Part shown: piece after piece, positions 1-7,400 of the stretch | Position numbering within the stretch: the stretch's first letter is position 1 | Layout: every line of letters starts with the position of its first letter | DNA from: Mucilaginibacter sp. L294 | GTDB lineage: Bacteria; Bacteroidota; Bacteroidia; Sphingobacteriales; Sphingobacteriaceae | Direction: 5' to 3' | NCBI RefSeq assembly: GCF_001636615.1 | Contig: NZ_LGEK01000055.1 | Coordinates: forward strand, 1 to 34,508 | DNA: 34,508 bases | Made by a program: the position numbers and the translations under genes | The notes under the pieces: model-generated | The model's input: only the letters and a program-made list of their open reading frames with translations | Told to the model about the DNA's origin: nothing | Databases searched by the model: none

Positions 1-18
1 GATGTGTATAAGAGACAG
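1..18 (+). other. Residual Nextera/Tn5 adapter (mosaic end)
   Basis: The first 18 bases are identical to the last 18 of the 19-base Tn5 mosaic-end sequence used in Nextera library preparation. This is not genomic DNA. It marks the left edge as a contig end, so the gene that begins at base 19 is cut by assembly and not by biology. Confidence 0.93.
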
Positions 19-105
19 CCTTTTGAGTATAAATCGATGTTTACCGATAAAAGTACCCTTAACTGGCGTGAATATTATGCTGATATAATCTATTTAAAAT
101 ATTGA
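19..105 (+). CDS. C-terminal fragment of an unidentified protein
   Basis: Directly after the adapter, one frame stays open for 28 codons and ends at TGA (103-105). The translation is rich in Tyr, Asp and Lys and includes NWREYYADIIYLKY just before the stop. The composition (tryptophan, tyrosines, charged residues) looks like a genuine protein tail and not random AT-rich DNA. Too little is left to assign a family. The following 126 bases up to the DUF71 gene show no obvious terminator or promoter. Confidence 0.45.
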   Translation, partial: PFEYKSMFTDKSTLNWREYYADIIYLKY

Positions 106-231
106 TAATTAATAAGTTATAACATTAATAGCAAGGCGAACAGAATTTTATTTGGGTGTTATTTTTAACTTAATGAGGGTAATTATATACCATTTCTACC
201 TATTTCCAAACATTATTCTAAATTAAAAATT

Positions 232-948
232 TCAGGCAGGCAAAAGATCACAATACCAAAAGCCGGATAGTATTTTATCAGCGTTTTCTCCGCAGGAGGC
301 TTCCGAATTTACAGGAGCTTTGTATTCTTTAAATACCTTCTCCCCTGTTTTATATTTAATCTCGTTTTTAAAGATTGGGCCTCTAAAAGCGAACGTATGG
401 AATTCACCGTTTTCTCCGCACATATCTACATTTTCCGGTAGTCTTTTAATAAGCTCCAGGTCTATTTCTTTACCAACTATTTCTTCCAGATGATGTTGAA
501 CGCAGGCTATCACTGTACCAAACCCCAGCGATAAAAACTCACTGATCAAGTCTCCTGTATCACGTTTCCAAAGCGGGTAAATTCCGGTCATACCTACTTC
601 TGCTAAACGCTTATCCCGGTAGTTTCTGAGGTCTTCCAAAAAAATATCACCAAAGATGGAATGTGTTATCCCTTCATTTTTGAAATGCGTTAAATGTGTG
701 GTCATCACATTATCATAAGTAGCCATATCGGGCATTTCGGGTAAACGAATTTGATAAAGCGGTATGCCTATGTTTTCGGCCTGTTGTATCAATAATTCCG
801 TACGAACGCCGTGCATAGATATACGGTCTGCAGCATCATTAACCGTAGTGACAAGATATCTGATATCCAGTTCGGGATTTTGAAGGCAATAGTGAAGCGC
901 CAGTGCGCTATCCTTCCCGCCGCTCCAATTAAATATGCAAGGGATCAT
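232..948 (-). CDS. DUF71/COG2102 ATP pyrophosphatase, probable B12-associated subgroup
   Basis: A 238-residue member of the adenine nucleotide alpha-hydrolase (PP-loop) superfamily. The SGGKDS nucleotide-binding loop is at residues 9-14. A second conserved block (SIFGDIFLEDLR, about residues 98-109) and a Cys/Gly/Glu segment (MCGENGEFHTF, about residues 176-186) are typical of DUF71. Automatic pipelines name this family diphthine-ammonia ligase, but bacteria have no diphthamide, so that reaction is unlikely here. Comparative genomics has proposed that a bacterial DUF71 subgroup acts in cobalamin salvage, and the gene here lies 12 bases downstream of a sirtuin gene and within a locus headed by a cobalamin riboswitch. 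Presumably cytosolic. The substrate is unknown; an ATP-dependent amidation or ligation on a corrinoid side chain is only an inference. The ATG at 948 is supported by the motif near the N-terminus. Confidence 0.85.
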   Translation of the reverse strand: MIPCIFNWSGGKDSALALHYCLQNPELDIRYLVTTVNDAADRISMHGVRTELLIQQAENIGIPLYQIRLPEMPDMATYDNVMTTHLTHFKNEGITHSIFGDIFLEDLRNYRDKRLAEVGMTGIYPLWKRDTGDLISEFLSLGFGTVIACVQHHLEEIVGKEIDLELIKRLPENVDMCGENGEFHTFAFRGPIFKNEIKYKTGEKVFKEYKAPVNSEASCGENADKILSGFWYCDLLPA

Positions 949-960
949 TATTTAGCTGGA

Positions 961-1650
961 TTAAGAATTAGAACTTAATAATTCATCTGCCAGCATGGGT
1001 ACCCCTATTGTAGCTTTGTAAGGCATCTCAACAATGCGCCTGTTGCTAACCGTAGGGATGTTTGGGTCGATGATGTACCTGGTTACCTCGCGGGGTACAT
1101 AATTAATTAGTCCGGCTGCCGGATAAACCGCCAGCGAGGTACCAATCAGAATAAACAAGTCGGCTTTTGCACAGAGTTTCGCCGCTGTTTCTATCATCGG
1201 TACGGCCTCGCCAAACCATACCACATGGGCACGCAATTGCGAGCCAAGCTCACAGGTATCCCCCATTTTAATTTCCCATCCGTTAATGGGGTAAGTAAGG
1301 CTTGCTTTTATGCTGGATTGCGAGCGGGTGATAATACCATGCAAATGCACCACTTTTGTTGAGCCGGCACGCTCGTGCAAATCGTCGATGTTTTGGGTGA
1401 TGATGGTTACATCATATCTTTCTTCCAGTTTGGCTAAAGCAAAATGAGCCGCGTTCGGCTCGGCCTCTAAAACAGATTTTCGGCGCTGGTTGTAAAAATC
1501 CTGTACCAGTGCCGGATCGCGCTCCCAGGCCTCGGGTGTAGCTACATCTTCAATGTTATATCCCTCCCATAGCCCATCGCTGTCCCTGAATGTTTTTAAG
1601 CCGCTCTCGGCGCTTATCCCCGCGCCGGTGAGTACTATTGCCTTTTTCAT
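961..1650 (-). CDS. cobB: NAD-dependent protein deacylase, SIR2/CobB family
   Basis: A 229-residue sirtuin that removes acyl groups from protein lysines using NAD. Visible motifs are GAGISAESG at 9-17, FRD at 21-23, TQNIDDLH at 85-92 with Q86, N87 and D89, and the catalytic histidine in HLHG (H104). Y53 and R56 match the Tyr-x-x-Arg pair that binds the carboxylate of succinyl- or malonyl-lysine in class III sirtuins, so desuccinylase activity is plausible. The usual four zinc-binding cysteines between H104 and the VVWFGE motif are missing; only one Cys remains in that stretch. As far as I recall, Bacteroidota relatives show the same loss. The gene is followed after 12 bases by the DUF71 gene, so the two are probably co-transcribed. 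A terminator at 1737-1772 separates it from the DUF6580 gene, so it may have its own promoter or depend on readthrough from the riboswitch operon. Confidence 0.88.
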   Translation of the reverse strand: MKKAIVLTGAGISAESGLKTFRDSDGLWEGYNIEDVATPEAWERDPALVQDFYNQRRKSVLEAEPNAAHFALAKLEERYDVTIITQNIDDLHERAGSTKVVHLHGIITRSQSSIKASLTYPINGWEIKMGDTCELGSQLRAHVVWFGEAVPMIETAAKLCAKADLFILIGTSLAVYPAAGLINYVPREVTRYIIDPNIPTVSNRRIVEMPYKATIGVPMLADELLSSNS

Positions 1651-1736
1651 ATAAATTCTAATTAGGCGCGAAGTATCGTGCCTCTATAAATAAACAAAAA
1701 TGTATTAAGTAACAACGCTGTATTACGCCCGAAAAC

Positions 1737-1772
1737 AAAAAAAAGCGGTTAACCAATGGATCAACCGCTTTT
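1737..1772 (-). terminator. Intrinsic terminator after the DUF6580 gene
   Basis: A perfect 10-bp inverted repeat (AAAAGCGGTT at 1741-1750, AACCGCTTTT at 1763-1772) with a 12-base loop. Read on the minus strand the stem is followed by a further T-run (A-run at 1737-1740). It lies 18 bases past the DUF6580 stop codon and probably ends the riboswitch-controlled transcript before the sirtuin gene. Confidence 0.8.
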
Positions 1773-1790
1773 CAGTATTGTATTATCAGC

Positions 1791-2357
1791 TTACAAAGCC
1801 AGTTGTCTTTTCCCTTGTAATACGGTGTATTTGCTTTTTGCCAGTTCAAAACCTCCAAAAAGGATAATGCCAAACACCAGATCGCCATATAGCATATTCT
1901 TTTCAAACGGGATGGCAGCTACCAAAGATGCACCGTAACCCGTAAGTGTATTTGGATAACCTGTTATCCACGGCAGATCCATTACTAACCAGTGAATAAG
2001 AACCGGTAATAAGGCAACTAATGCAACACTGTAAACCGTAAGTTTTTTAATTAAAGTTCCTGCAAAGATGATTAGTGTAAAACATCCGTACATCCATAAG
2101 TCGCCTACCGAGAACAACATTATTTTATGGAAGTAAAAATAATTGATAGGAATGTTACTCAAAAAAATGGAAGCTAACACAACAGCGTAGGCCTTCCACT
2201 TGTCGGTAAAGTAAGTACCTCCAAATAAAGCTACTGCACCTATTGGCGTAAAATTACTCAGCCATTGAAATTCTAATGTAACTATACGCATGGCTATAGA
2301 TACGATGATCATAAGTATAAGTACAGTAGTGCGGGAATTTATCTTTTGTGATGCCAT
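1791..2357 (-). CDS. DUF6580-type integral membrane protein, possible transporter
   Basis: A 188-residue hydrophobic protein with about five or six membrane segments: residues about 10-30, 36-48, 56-75, 85-101, 108-130 and 155-172. A conserved-looking FTPIGAVALFGGTYF block follows the first segment, and a NIPINYFYF segment comes after the third. Its size and topology resemble solitary S components of ECF-type vitamin transporters, but I cannot show homology. The family is annotated as a putative transport protein of unknown substrate. It is the third gene after the cobalamin riboswitch, directly behind the receptor and lipoprotein genes, and ahead of a strong terminator. A role in inner-membrane corrinoid uptake is therefore a reasonable inference, especially as no BtuCDF genes appear in the window. 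Start is the ATG at 2357. Confidence 0.75.
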   Translation of the reverse strand: MASQKINSRTTVLILMIIVSIAMRIVTLEFQWLSNFTPIGAVALFGGTYFTDKWKAYAVVLASIFLSNIPINYFYFHKIMLFSVGDLWMYGCFTLIIFAGTLIKKLTVYSVALVALLPVLIHWLVMDLPWITGYPNTLTGYGASLVAAIPFEKNMLYGDLVFGIILFGGFELAKSKYTVLQGKRQLAL

Positions 2358-2407
2358 GTTTTATAATGTTGTGCAAATTTATTGATAATACACTGTAATA
2401 TAAAATG

Positions 2408-3478
2408 CTATTTCTTCAATAAAACTATAGCCCCCGGGTTAATGCCTGTAGTAAAGCTATACGCTAGGGTACCATCTGTATTAAAGGCAAATAGCTTACC
2501 GTTGTTAGTGTAATCTACAGCATCGGTAACAAGCACCTGCCCTGTTTCGGGTATTACCGCTATACCATAGGGTACTTTAATACTCGTATTATCAGTAACA
2601 AAGCTCTCCTTTACCACGGTTTGGGTTTTAACGTTGTATACTTTTACTTTTCCGGCATCTGTTAAATAATAAGCCAGGTCGCCGTTTACAATAAATGATG
2701 TTCCGTAACCGGCATCAATATCAGCAGTGGTTTTTACAGCATCGGTATTATTATCAATTATGGTTAACGTTGGTTTAGCAGGATAATCAGTACCGTATGC
2801 AATTACATAAACATCGCCATAAGCATCTGCAGCTATGTTTATTGGATTAGTATTGGTAATATCTATCTTTTTTATTTCGGCAAGCGACGTTAAATTAATA
2901 ACAGAAACAGTTTTATCGGGGTTGCTAAGGTCAAGGCCGCCTGAGTTTGCCACATACAATTTACCATTTGATATGACCATTTGCTCGGGGTTGCGGCCTA
3001 CTTTGATGTATTTGTCGATAGTTAAAGTAGCCGTATCTAATACAGCAACGGTACCGTCATATGATGATATAAAGGCTTTACCCTTATCAAACACAACATA
3101 ACGCGGCTGGCGGTTTGTAGCGCCATCTACCATTTTTATTTGTTTGATGGATTTTATTGTTCGGGCGTCTACAATTTCTAATGTGCTTGAATAATTAACG
3201 GTGATGTACATTTTTGAACCGTATATCTTAGCATCGTTGCCGGTGTCACCCAGGCCACGGCTGTTTACAGCCGAAAAAATATCAGGGGTGGTTGCTTTTG
3301 ATGCATAGCTGTAAAAACTCAGTGTACTGTTGTTATGCGTAATGCCACCCTGATTAAGCACATACACCCCAGTTTCGGGAACCTCAGGCGTTGGGTTTAT
3401 CTTGTCTTTATGGCACGCTGAAAGCACATATAGTATCATGGCAGCGCCTAAAATGGTTTTAAGTTGAAATTGTTTCAT
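2408..3478 (-). CDS. YncE/BtuG-like beta-propeller lipoprotein of the B12 operon
   Basis: A 356-residue lipoprotein. The signal peptide ends in the lipobox LSAC, with the lipidated cysteine at residue 22, followed by a Pro-rich linker. The rest consists of repeated blade-like units of 40-50 residues, with recurring V/I-L-D/N-x-x-T patterns such as VAVLDTATLTIDKYIKVG and the YncE-like GRNPEQMVISNGKLYVANSGG region (given here in pieces: GRNPEQMVIS, GKLYVANSG). In Bacteroides, the seven-bladed propeller BtuG sits on BtuB at the cell surface and captures cobalamin with very high affinity. The gene order here (12 bases between the BtuB-like stop-proximal end and this start) and the shared riboswitch argue for the same function. 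The residues after Cys22 (HKDK) contain only a weak version of the acidic surface-export signal, so surface exposure is inferred. DUF5074 is the likely domain label. Confidence 0.82.
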   Translation of the reverse strand: MKQFQLKTILGAAMILYVLSACHKDKINPTPEVPETGVYVLNQGGITHNNSTLSFYSYASKATTPDIFSAVNSRGLGDTGNDAKIYGSKMYITVNYSSTLEIVDARTIKSIKQIKMVDGATNRQPRYVVFDKGKAFISSYDGTVAVLDTATLTIDKYIKVGRNPEQMVISNGKLYVANSGGLDLSNPDKTVSVINLTSLAEIKKIDITNTNPINIAADAYGDVYVIAYGTDYPAKPTLTIIDNNTDAVKTTADIDAGYGTSFIVNGDLAYYLTDAGKVKVYNVKTQTVVKESFVTDNTSIKVPYGIAVIPETGQVLVTDAVDYTNNGKLFAFNTDGTLAYSFTTGINPGAIVLLKK

Positions 3479-3489
3479 AGAATTGTGTG

Positions 3490-5541
3490 TTAAATAGTTA
3501 TTTGTAATGATAATCGGTAAGAACGCCCCGGCATGGGGTAGCTTCTGATAATTGAATAGTTTTTATTGGAAAGGTTATTAACCTCTAATGAGGCTTGCAC
3601 AGGTGTTTTACCCTTAATGAAATTATAAACGGCCGATGCATCGCTTACAGCATAGCCGGGTACAAAATATTCGGGTAGGTTATTACCCGCATAGTACCTG
3701 CCCGATGACAAGATGTGGTTAAAGTACACCCCCGCCTGTTTATAATTTATACCCGCGTTTAAAGCGAGGGTGTGCTTTGGGGTATAAGGTATTTGCTGTT
3801 TATAGGTAGAATTCTCCGGGTTGCTTACATCAAGCGCCTGTTGATAGGTGTAATTTGTACTGAGCAACATACTCCAGCCATTTTGCTGGATAGTTTGTGT
3901 TTTAAAGCCCGCATCTATTCCCTTAATATCTACCTTACCTAAATTACTAAAAGAAAATACGGCGGGGTTACGGTTGGGTATGGCCAGTATCTTGTTATGT
4001 ACATTGTTGTAATAAGCATCAGTAGTAATGGTAATGTATTGTAAAACGCCATTCAGGTTTTTTGAGTATGTAGCCCCAATATCATACTGATAAACGAATT
4101 CGGGTTTTATAGTGCGCTCTGCAGAAGCGAAATAGTACAATTCATCTAAAGTTGGCGCGCGAAATACATTCTTATAAAATGCCCTGAGTTTTAGATCGGG
4201 ATTGGCGAATGGCTGAACGCTGGCCATTAAAGTTGGCGACAAAACCGACCGCTGTTGAAATGCTGTCCCCTTTTCAACCGTCTCGTGGATATTTGTGTTT
4301 AAAAGGTTTCCCTGAAACTGCCACCTGCCAAGCTTTAAACTACTTGCTATAACGTTTAAAATGGTTAACCGGCCCGGAAATGCATACTTGTCTATATCGG
4401 CATCTACTTTGGTGTAAGAAGCGTCGGCCGAATAAGATACGTCCCAGTTGTTTGTAATATGATAAGCAAGTGCTACCGATTGATAAGCTTCGCGTTGCCG
4501 GTAATTCTCCAATATAAAGCCCTTGGTGTTAAAATAAGGCGAATCCAGATAGCGGGTTTTTAACTGCGATAACTTACTGTTTAGTAATAATTGTAAGCCG
4601 TTTTTCCACAAACGCTGGTAACCGGCCTGTATGAACAGGTCGTTATTATTTAAGTGCTGCCCCTGCGATTCGCTGTAAAATATCACTGCACCCGGTAACC
4701 CGCGCTTAGCATTGTAATAATTAATATGGATATTGAATTTGCTGCTGTCGTTTTTATTCCAATACAGGGCGGCATCTGTTTGTAAAGACTGCACATCACC
4801 GTTTTTGCGGGTGGCAAGCGTGTCAGAGCCATCACCGTCTACCTTATATTTATACCTGCCGTTGGCTTTGGTGTAATTGCCATTAATAACCATTTGCCAG
4901 TTATTACTAATACGCTGCTGCCATTGCAGATAAGGGTTTATTAACCCGAAGCTCCCTGCTTTTATGCCTGCCTGTATCTGGTAAGGCTTTTCCGATGTTA
5001 GCATCGGCCGGATAGTTGTAATACTGAGCACACTTGCCGAAGCATAAGAGCGTGCTGGCTGTAAAAGATCTTGTGGCTGGCCGTTATACAGACTAATCTG
5101 CTGCACATTATTCAGATTGAACTTACTAAGATCTATTTGCCCGGTTTGCGCATCATTAATTTGTACGCCATCAAATAATACCGCGGTATGGTTAGTGCTT
5201 AATCCGCGTACCGAAATGGTTTTTAAGCCGCCTATGCCGCCATAATCTTTAATGTTAACGCCGGTAAAGTTGCGTACGGCATCTGCTATGCTAAAAGCAC
5301 TGTAACGGGCAAAATCTTTATTGCCTATTTGTTGCACGGGGGTAATTGTTTGCAGCCGGGGAGCAGGTGTTGCCGTAACAGGCACTTCTTTTAAATGGCG
5401 GGTGGTATCAGTTTGAGCAAATGCGGTGTAGGTAACAACCAATTGCAAAACTATCGCAGGCGCAAGTTTGCCACACTTAAAAAGCGCTGCCCATAGGTAA
5501 GTAATTAATTCGTTGTTCCTCATGCTGATCTTAACGATCAT
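3490..5541 (-). CDS. btuB: TonB-dependent outer-membrane receptor, probable vitamin B12 receptor
   Basis: A protein of about 683 residues. It has a signal peptide ending near AFAQ (residues 40-43), a TonB box-like KEVPVTATP at 51-59, a plug domain (about 65-170) with IADAVRNFTGVNIKDYGG and an RGL segment, and a long C-terminal 22-strand barrel ending in the aromatic-rich YRLSLQITI. The size fits BtuB-type receptors. The strongest functional evidence is the cobalamin riboswitch directly upstream, so corrinoid transport across the outer membrane is likely. The reading frame extends upstream to a TTG at 5547; I chose the ATG at 5541, and the ATG at 5523 is also possible. Expression should fall when adenosylcobalamin or a related corrinoid is abundant. 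Confidence 0.88.
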   Translation of the reverse strand: MIVKISMRNNELITYLWAALFKCGKLAPAIVLQLVVTYTAFAQTDTTRHLKEVPVTATPAPRLQTITPVQQIGNKDFARYSAFSIADAVRNFTGVNIKDYGGIGGLKTISVRGLSTNHTAVLFDGVQINDAQTGQIDLSKFNLNNVQQISLYNGQPQDLLQPARSYASASVLSITTIRPMLTSEKPYQIQAGIKAGSFGLINPYLQWQQRISNNWQMVINGNYTKANGRYKYKVDGDGSDTLATRKNGDVQSLQTDAALYWNKNDSSKFNIHINYYNAKRGLPGAVIFYSESQGQHLNNNDLFIQAGYQRLWKNGLQLLLNSKLSQLKTRYLDSPYFNTKGFILENYRQREAYQSVALAYHITNNWDVSYSADASYTKVDADIDKYAFPGRLTILNVIASSLKLGRWQFQGNLLNTNIHETVEKGTAFQQRSVLSPTLMASVQPFANPDLKLRAFYKNVFRAPTLDELYYFASAERTIKPEFVYQYDIGATYSKNLNGVLQYITITTDAYYNNVHNKILAIPNRNPAVFSFSNLGKVDIKGIDAGFKTQTIQQNGWSMLLSTNYTYQQALDVSNPENSTYKQQIPYTPKHTLALNAGINYKQAGVYFNHILSSGRYYAGNNLPEYFVPGYAVSDASAVYNFIKGKTPVQASLEVNNLSNKNYSIIRSYPMPGRSYRLSLQITI

Positions 5542-5635
5542 AGCCAAAAGGATAAAATACAGGAATGGAAATACACCGCCTTATGAAGAGTATTCACACC
5601 CAAGCTTCAATCCCCGAAAGCTATGAATAATATAT

Positions 5636-5816
5636 GCTGAGGCAGGTATTCTGACTTGCTCCCCTCTGCCCCGCCTTCCCACTCGCCGGTTGGCGAACAG
5701 TGACTTTTGATTGGACATTAGTTAATGGAGCTTACAGCTGCGGGACAGTTACGGATTTACACCATATTCCCTTTTAATTCGTACCAGTAAACGTAACCGG
5801 CAAGAAACCTAAAGCG
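5636..5816 (-). promoter_or_regulatory. Cobalamin riboswitch
   Basis: Read on the minus strand, the region has the conserved blocks of the B12-sensing RNA in the right order: the core AATCCGTAACTGTCCCGC (plus 5741-5758) followed by AGCTGTAA, then GTCACTGTTCGCC (about 5692-5704), GGGAAGGCGGG (about 5670-5680), and the closing AGTCAGAATACCTGCC (5641-5656). It lies between a strong promoter and the TonB receptor gene, about 95 bases before the start codon. No convincing terminator with a T-run lies between the aptamer and the start, so control at translation initiation is more likely than at termination; that part is inference. Confidence 0.95.
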
Positions 5817-5819
5817 CTG

Positions 5820-5850
5820 CAAATGTACCATTACCCTTGTTAATAGCAAA
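5820..5850 (-). promoter_or_regulatory. Bacteroidota-type promoter of the B12 operon
   Basis: On the minus strand, TTTG (5850-5847) is followed after exactly 19 bases by TACATTTG (5827-5820). This matches the Bacteroidota primary sigma consensus, TTTG about -33 and TAnnTTTG about -7. Transcription would start near 5813, at the very 5' end of the riboswitch. Confidence 0.78.
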
Positions 5851-5938
5851 GGCTAAAAACTAACGGTGGTTAAATAATTTTCAATAAAAGCAAACTCATG
5901 GTTTATTGAGGTGTTAATAATATACAAACCACCAGTAT

Positions 5939-6793
5939 ATGACAACATTAGCAATACAAAATAAATGGAAAGGCCCTGCTGAGGACCAGGGGCCGAGTAT
6001 AAATTTATCATCTGCAGAACGTACTATTTCAATAGCCAGCGGTGTAAAACTGGCTTTATCAGGTTTTAAAGGGATATTTAAAAGCCCGTTTTCCAGCATT
6101 ATAAAACTTGGCGCTGGCGGCTATTTGCTAAATCGCGGCATTACCGGCCACTGCGAATTATACTCGCGTATGGGCCGCAACAGCACCGAGCCAGTTAACG
6201 TGAACATCCGGTCGTCATACCTGATAGATAAACCACGACAGGAAGTTTACGATTTTTGGCGTAAGCTGGATAACCTGCCCCTGTTTATGAAACACCTGGA
6301 GAGCGTGGAACTCATTGACGACAAACATTCACATTGGGTACTTAAACTGCCCACCGGCGTGGCCAAGGTAAGCTGGAATGCAGAAATAGTGCGTGACGAA
6401 CCCGGTTACAGCATAGGCTGGAGCTCGCTGCCCGATTCATTGATAGATAATGCAGGTAAGGTACGTTTCCAGGATAGCCCGGATGGTTACGGTACCCTGG
6501 TAGATATTGTGATCTCCTACCGCCCACCAGCAGGCGGCTTTGGCGGCGGCATCGCTCATATATTAAACCCTTTGTTTAAAAACATGGTTGATAATGACGT
6601 GCGAAACTTTAAACAATATATGGATATTGATGGTGGCGAACCATCGGCCGTAAGTTTTGAGGAACCTGTGGCAATAATAATAGAAGAAACGTTTATTGAT
6701 ACCATCGCTAAAGATGATATTCCACGCTTCCAATCGCATATTGAGCCTTTGGATGAGGAGCAAAAGCAAGGTTCGGAAAATTCGTCGTTGTAA
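5939..6793 (+). CDS. SRPBCC (START-like) family protein with N-terminal membrane-like segment
   Basis: A 284-residue protein. Residues about 25-80 form a DUF2892/YgaP-like stretch with two weakly hydrophobic segments and a GAGGYLLNRGITGHCELY motif. Residues about 90-230 have the pattern of SRPBCC polyketide cyclase-like proteins: an INIRSSYLIDKPRQEVYDFW-type opening (written here as VNIRSSYLIDKPRQEVYDFW), LPLFMKHLESVE, a Trp-rich SHWVLKLPTG, and the terminal helix HILNPLFKNMVDNDVRNFKQ. An acidic tail of about 55 residues follows. The family binds hydrophobic ligands in a deep pocket; the ligand is unknown here. The gene stands alone, divergent from the B12 operon. Bacteroidota relatives often sit near stress genes, but the neighbours here give no clue. 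The fold is fairly sure; the function is not. Confidence 0.8.
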   Translation: MTTLAIQNKWKGPAEDQGPSINLSSAERTISIASGVKLALSGFKGIFKSPFSSIIKLGAGGYLLNRGITGHCELYSRMGRNSTEPVNVNIRSSYLIDKPRQEVYDFWRKLDNLPLFMKHLESVELIDDKHSHWVLKLPTGVAKVSWNAEIVRDEPGYSIGWSSLPDSLIDNAGKVRFQDSPDGYGTLVDIVISYRPPAGGFGGGIAHILNPLFKNMVDNDVRNFKQYMDIDGGEPSAVSFEEPVAIIIEETFIDTIAKDDIPRFQSHIEPLDEEQKQGSENSSL

Positions 6794-6806
6794 TAATGGC
6801 AATGAA

Positions 6807-6842
6807 GTGTTCATGTTCACGGCCGTGAACGCACGTGAACAC
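6807..6842. repeat. Nested palindrome with four GTTCA/TGAAC half-sites
   Basis: Contains the perfect 16-bp palindrome GTTCACGGCCGTGAAC (6815-6830), enclosed by a second inverted pair, GTGTTCA (6807-6813) and TGAACAC (6836-6842). It begins 14 bases past the SRPBCC stop codon. There is no T-run, so it is not a standard terminator. It could be a protein-binding site or a transcript-end hairpin. Confidence 0.65.
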
Positions 6843-6928
6843 AAATAAATAACTTACAATCAGGTATTTGTAAGTTGCTACCTGACAAAGTACTGTCACC
6901 ATTGATATTCCGGAAAATGATATAACTA

Positions 6929-6961
6929 AAAAGGCCTTCTGAGTAAACAGAAGGCCTTTTC
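6929..6961 (-). terminator. Terminator of the thrS-infC-rpmI-rplT operon
   Basis: Inverted repeat AAAAGGCCTTCTG / CAGAAGGCCTTTT with a 7-base loop, 19 bases past the rplT stop codon. It is flanked by A/T runs on both sides, so it may also stop transcripts arriving from the SRPBCC gene. Confidence 0.85.
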
Positions 6962-6979
6962 TTATAAATTATGCGCTGA

Positions 6980-7324
6980 TTATTTTACAGCATCAATGAT
7001 TGCTTTGAAAGCATCCGGGTGGTTCATCGCTAAATCAGCTAATACCTTACGGTTTAAACCAATTTCTTTAGCGGCTAACTTACCTATTAACTGAGAGTAA
7101 GAAATTCCGTGTTGACGGGCACCTGCGTTAATACGCTGGATCCATAAAGCTCTGAATTCTCTTTTCTTGGTTTTACGGTCACGGTATGCATACTGTAAAC
7201 CTTTTTCTACTGTGTTTTTTGCAACGGTATAAACCTTGCTTCTTGAACCCCAATAACCTTTGGCGAGGTTCATGATCCTTTTCCGGCGTCTTCTCGACGC
7301 GACTGCGTTAACTGAACGTGGCAT
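6980..7324 (-). CDS. rplT: 50S ribosomal protein L20
   Basis: A 114-residue basic protein with the standard L20 features: N-terminal MPRSVNAVASRRRRKRIM, the AKGYWGSRSKVYTVA block, and RDRKTKKREFRALWIQRINA before the C-terminal globular part. The length is normal (about 114-118). It binds 23S rRNA early in large-subunit assembly. It is the last gene of the thrS-infC-rpmI-rplT operon, 76 bases after rpmI. In enterobacteria L20 represses its own operon at the mRNA level; I see no clear L20-binding mimic here. Confidence 0.98.
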   Translation of the reverse strand: MPRSVNAVASRRRRKRIMNLAKGYWGSRSKVYTVAKNTVEKGLQYAYRDRKTKKREFRALWIQRINAGARQHGISYSQLIGKLAAKEIGLNRKVLADLAMNHPDAFKAIIDAVK

Positions 7325-7400
7325 TTTGTGTTGTTTTTGGTAGTGAGTGTCCTTTTCAGGAGCTTCTGTACTCTAATACCTGGTTAAAAAATTTGTTTGA

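Noticed and set aside
232..948. Diphthine-ammonia ligase as the function of the DUF71 protein
   Set aside because: Bacteria do not make diphthamide, and the genomic context points to cobalamin.
5542..5547. TTG at 5547 as start of the TonB receptor
   Set aside because: An ATG follows two codons later, and a further ATG at 5523 also gives a signal peptide; no feature favours TTG.
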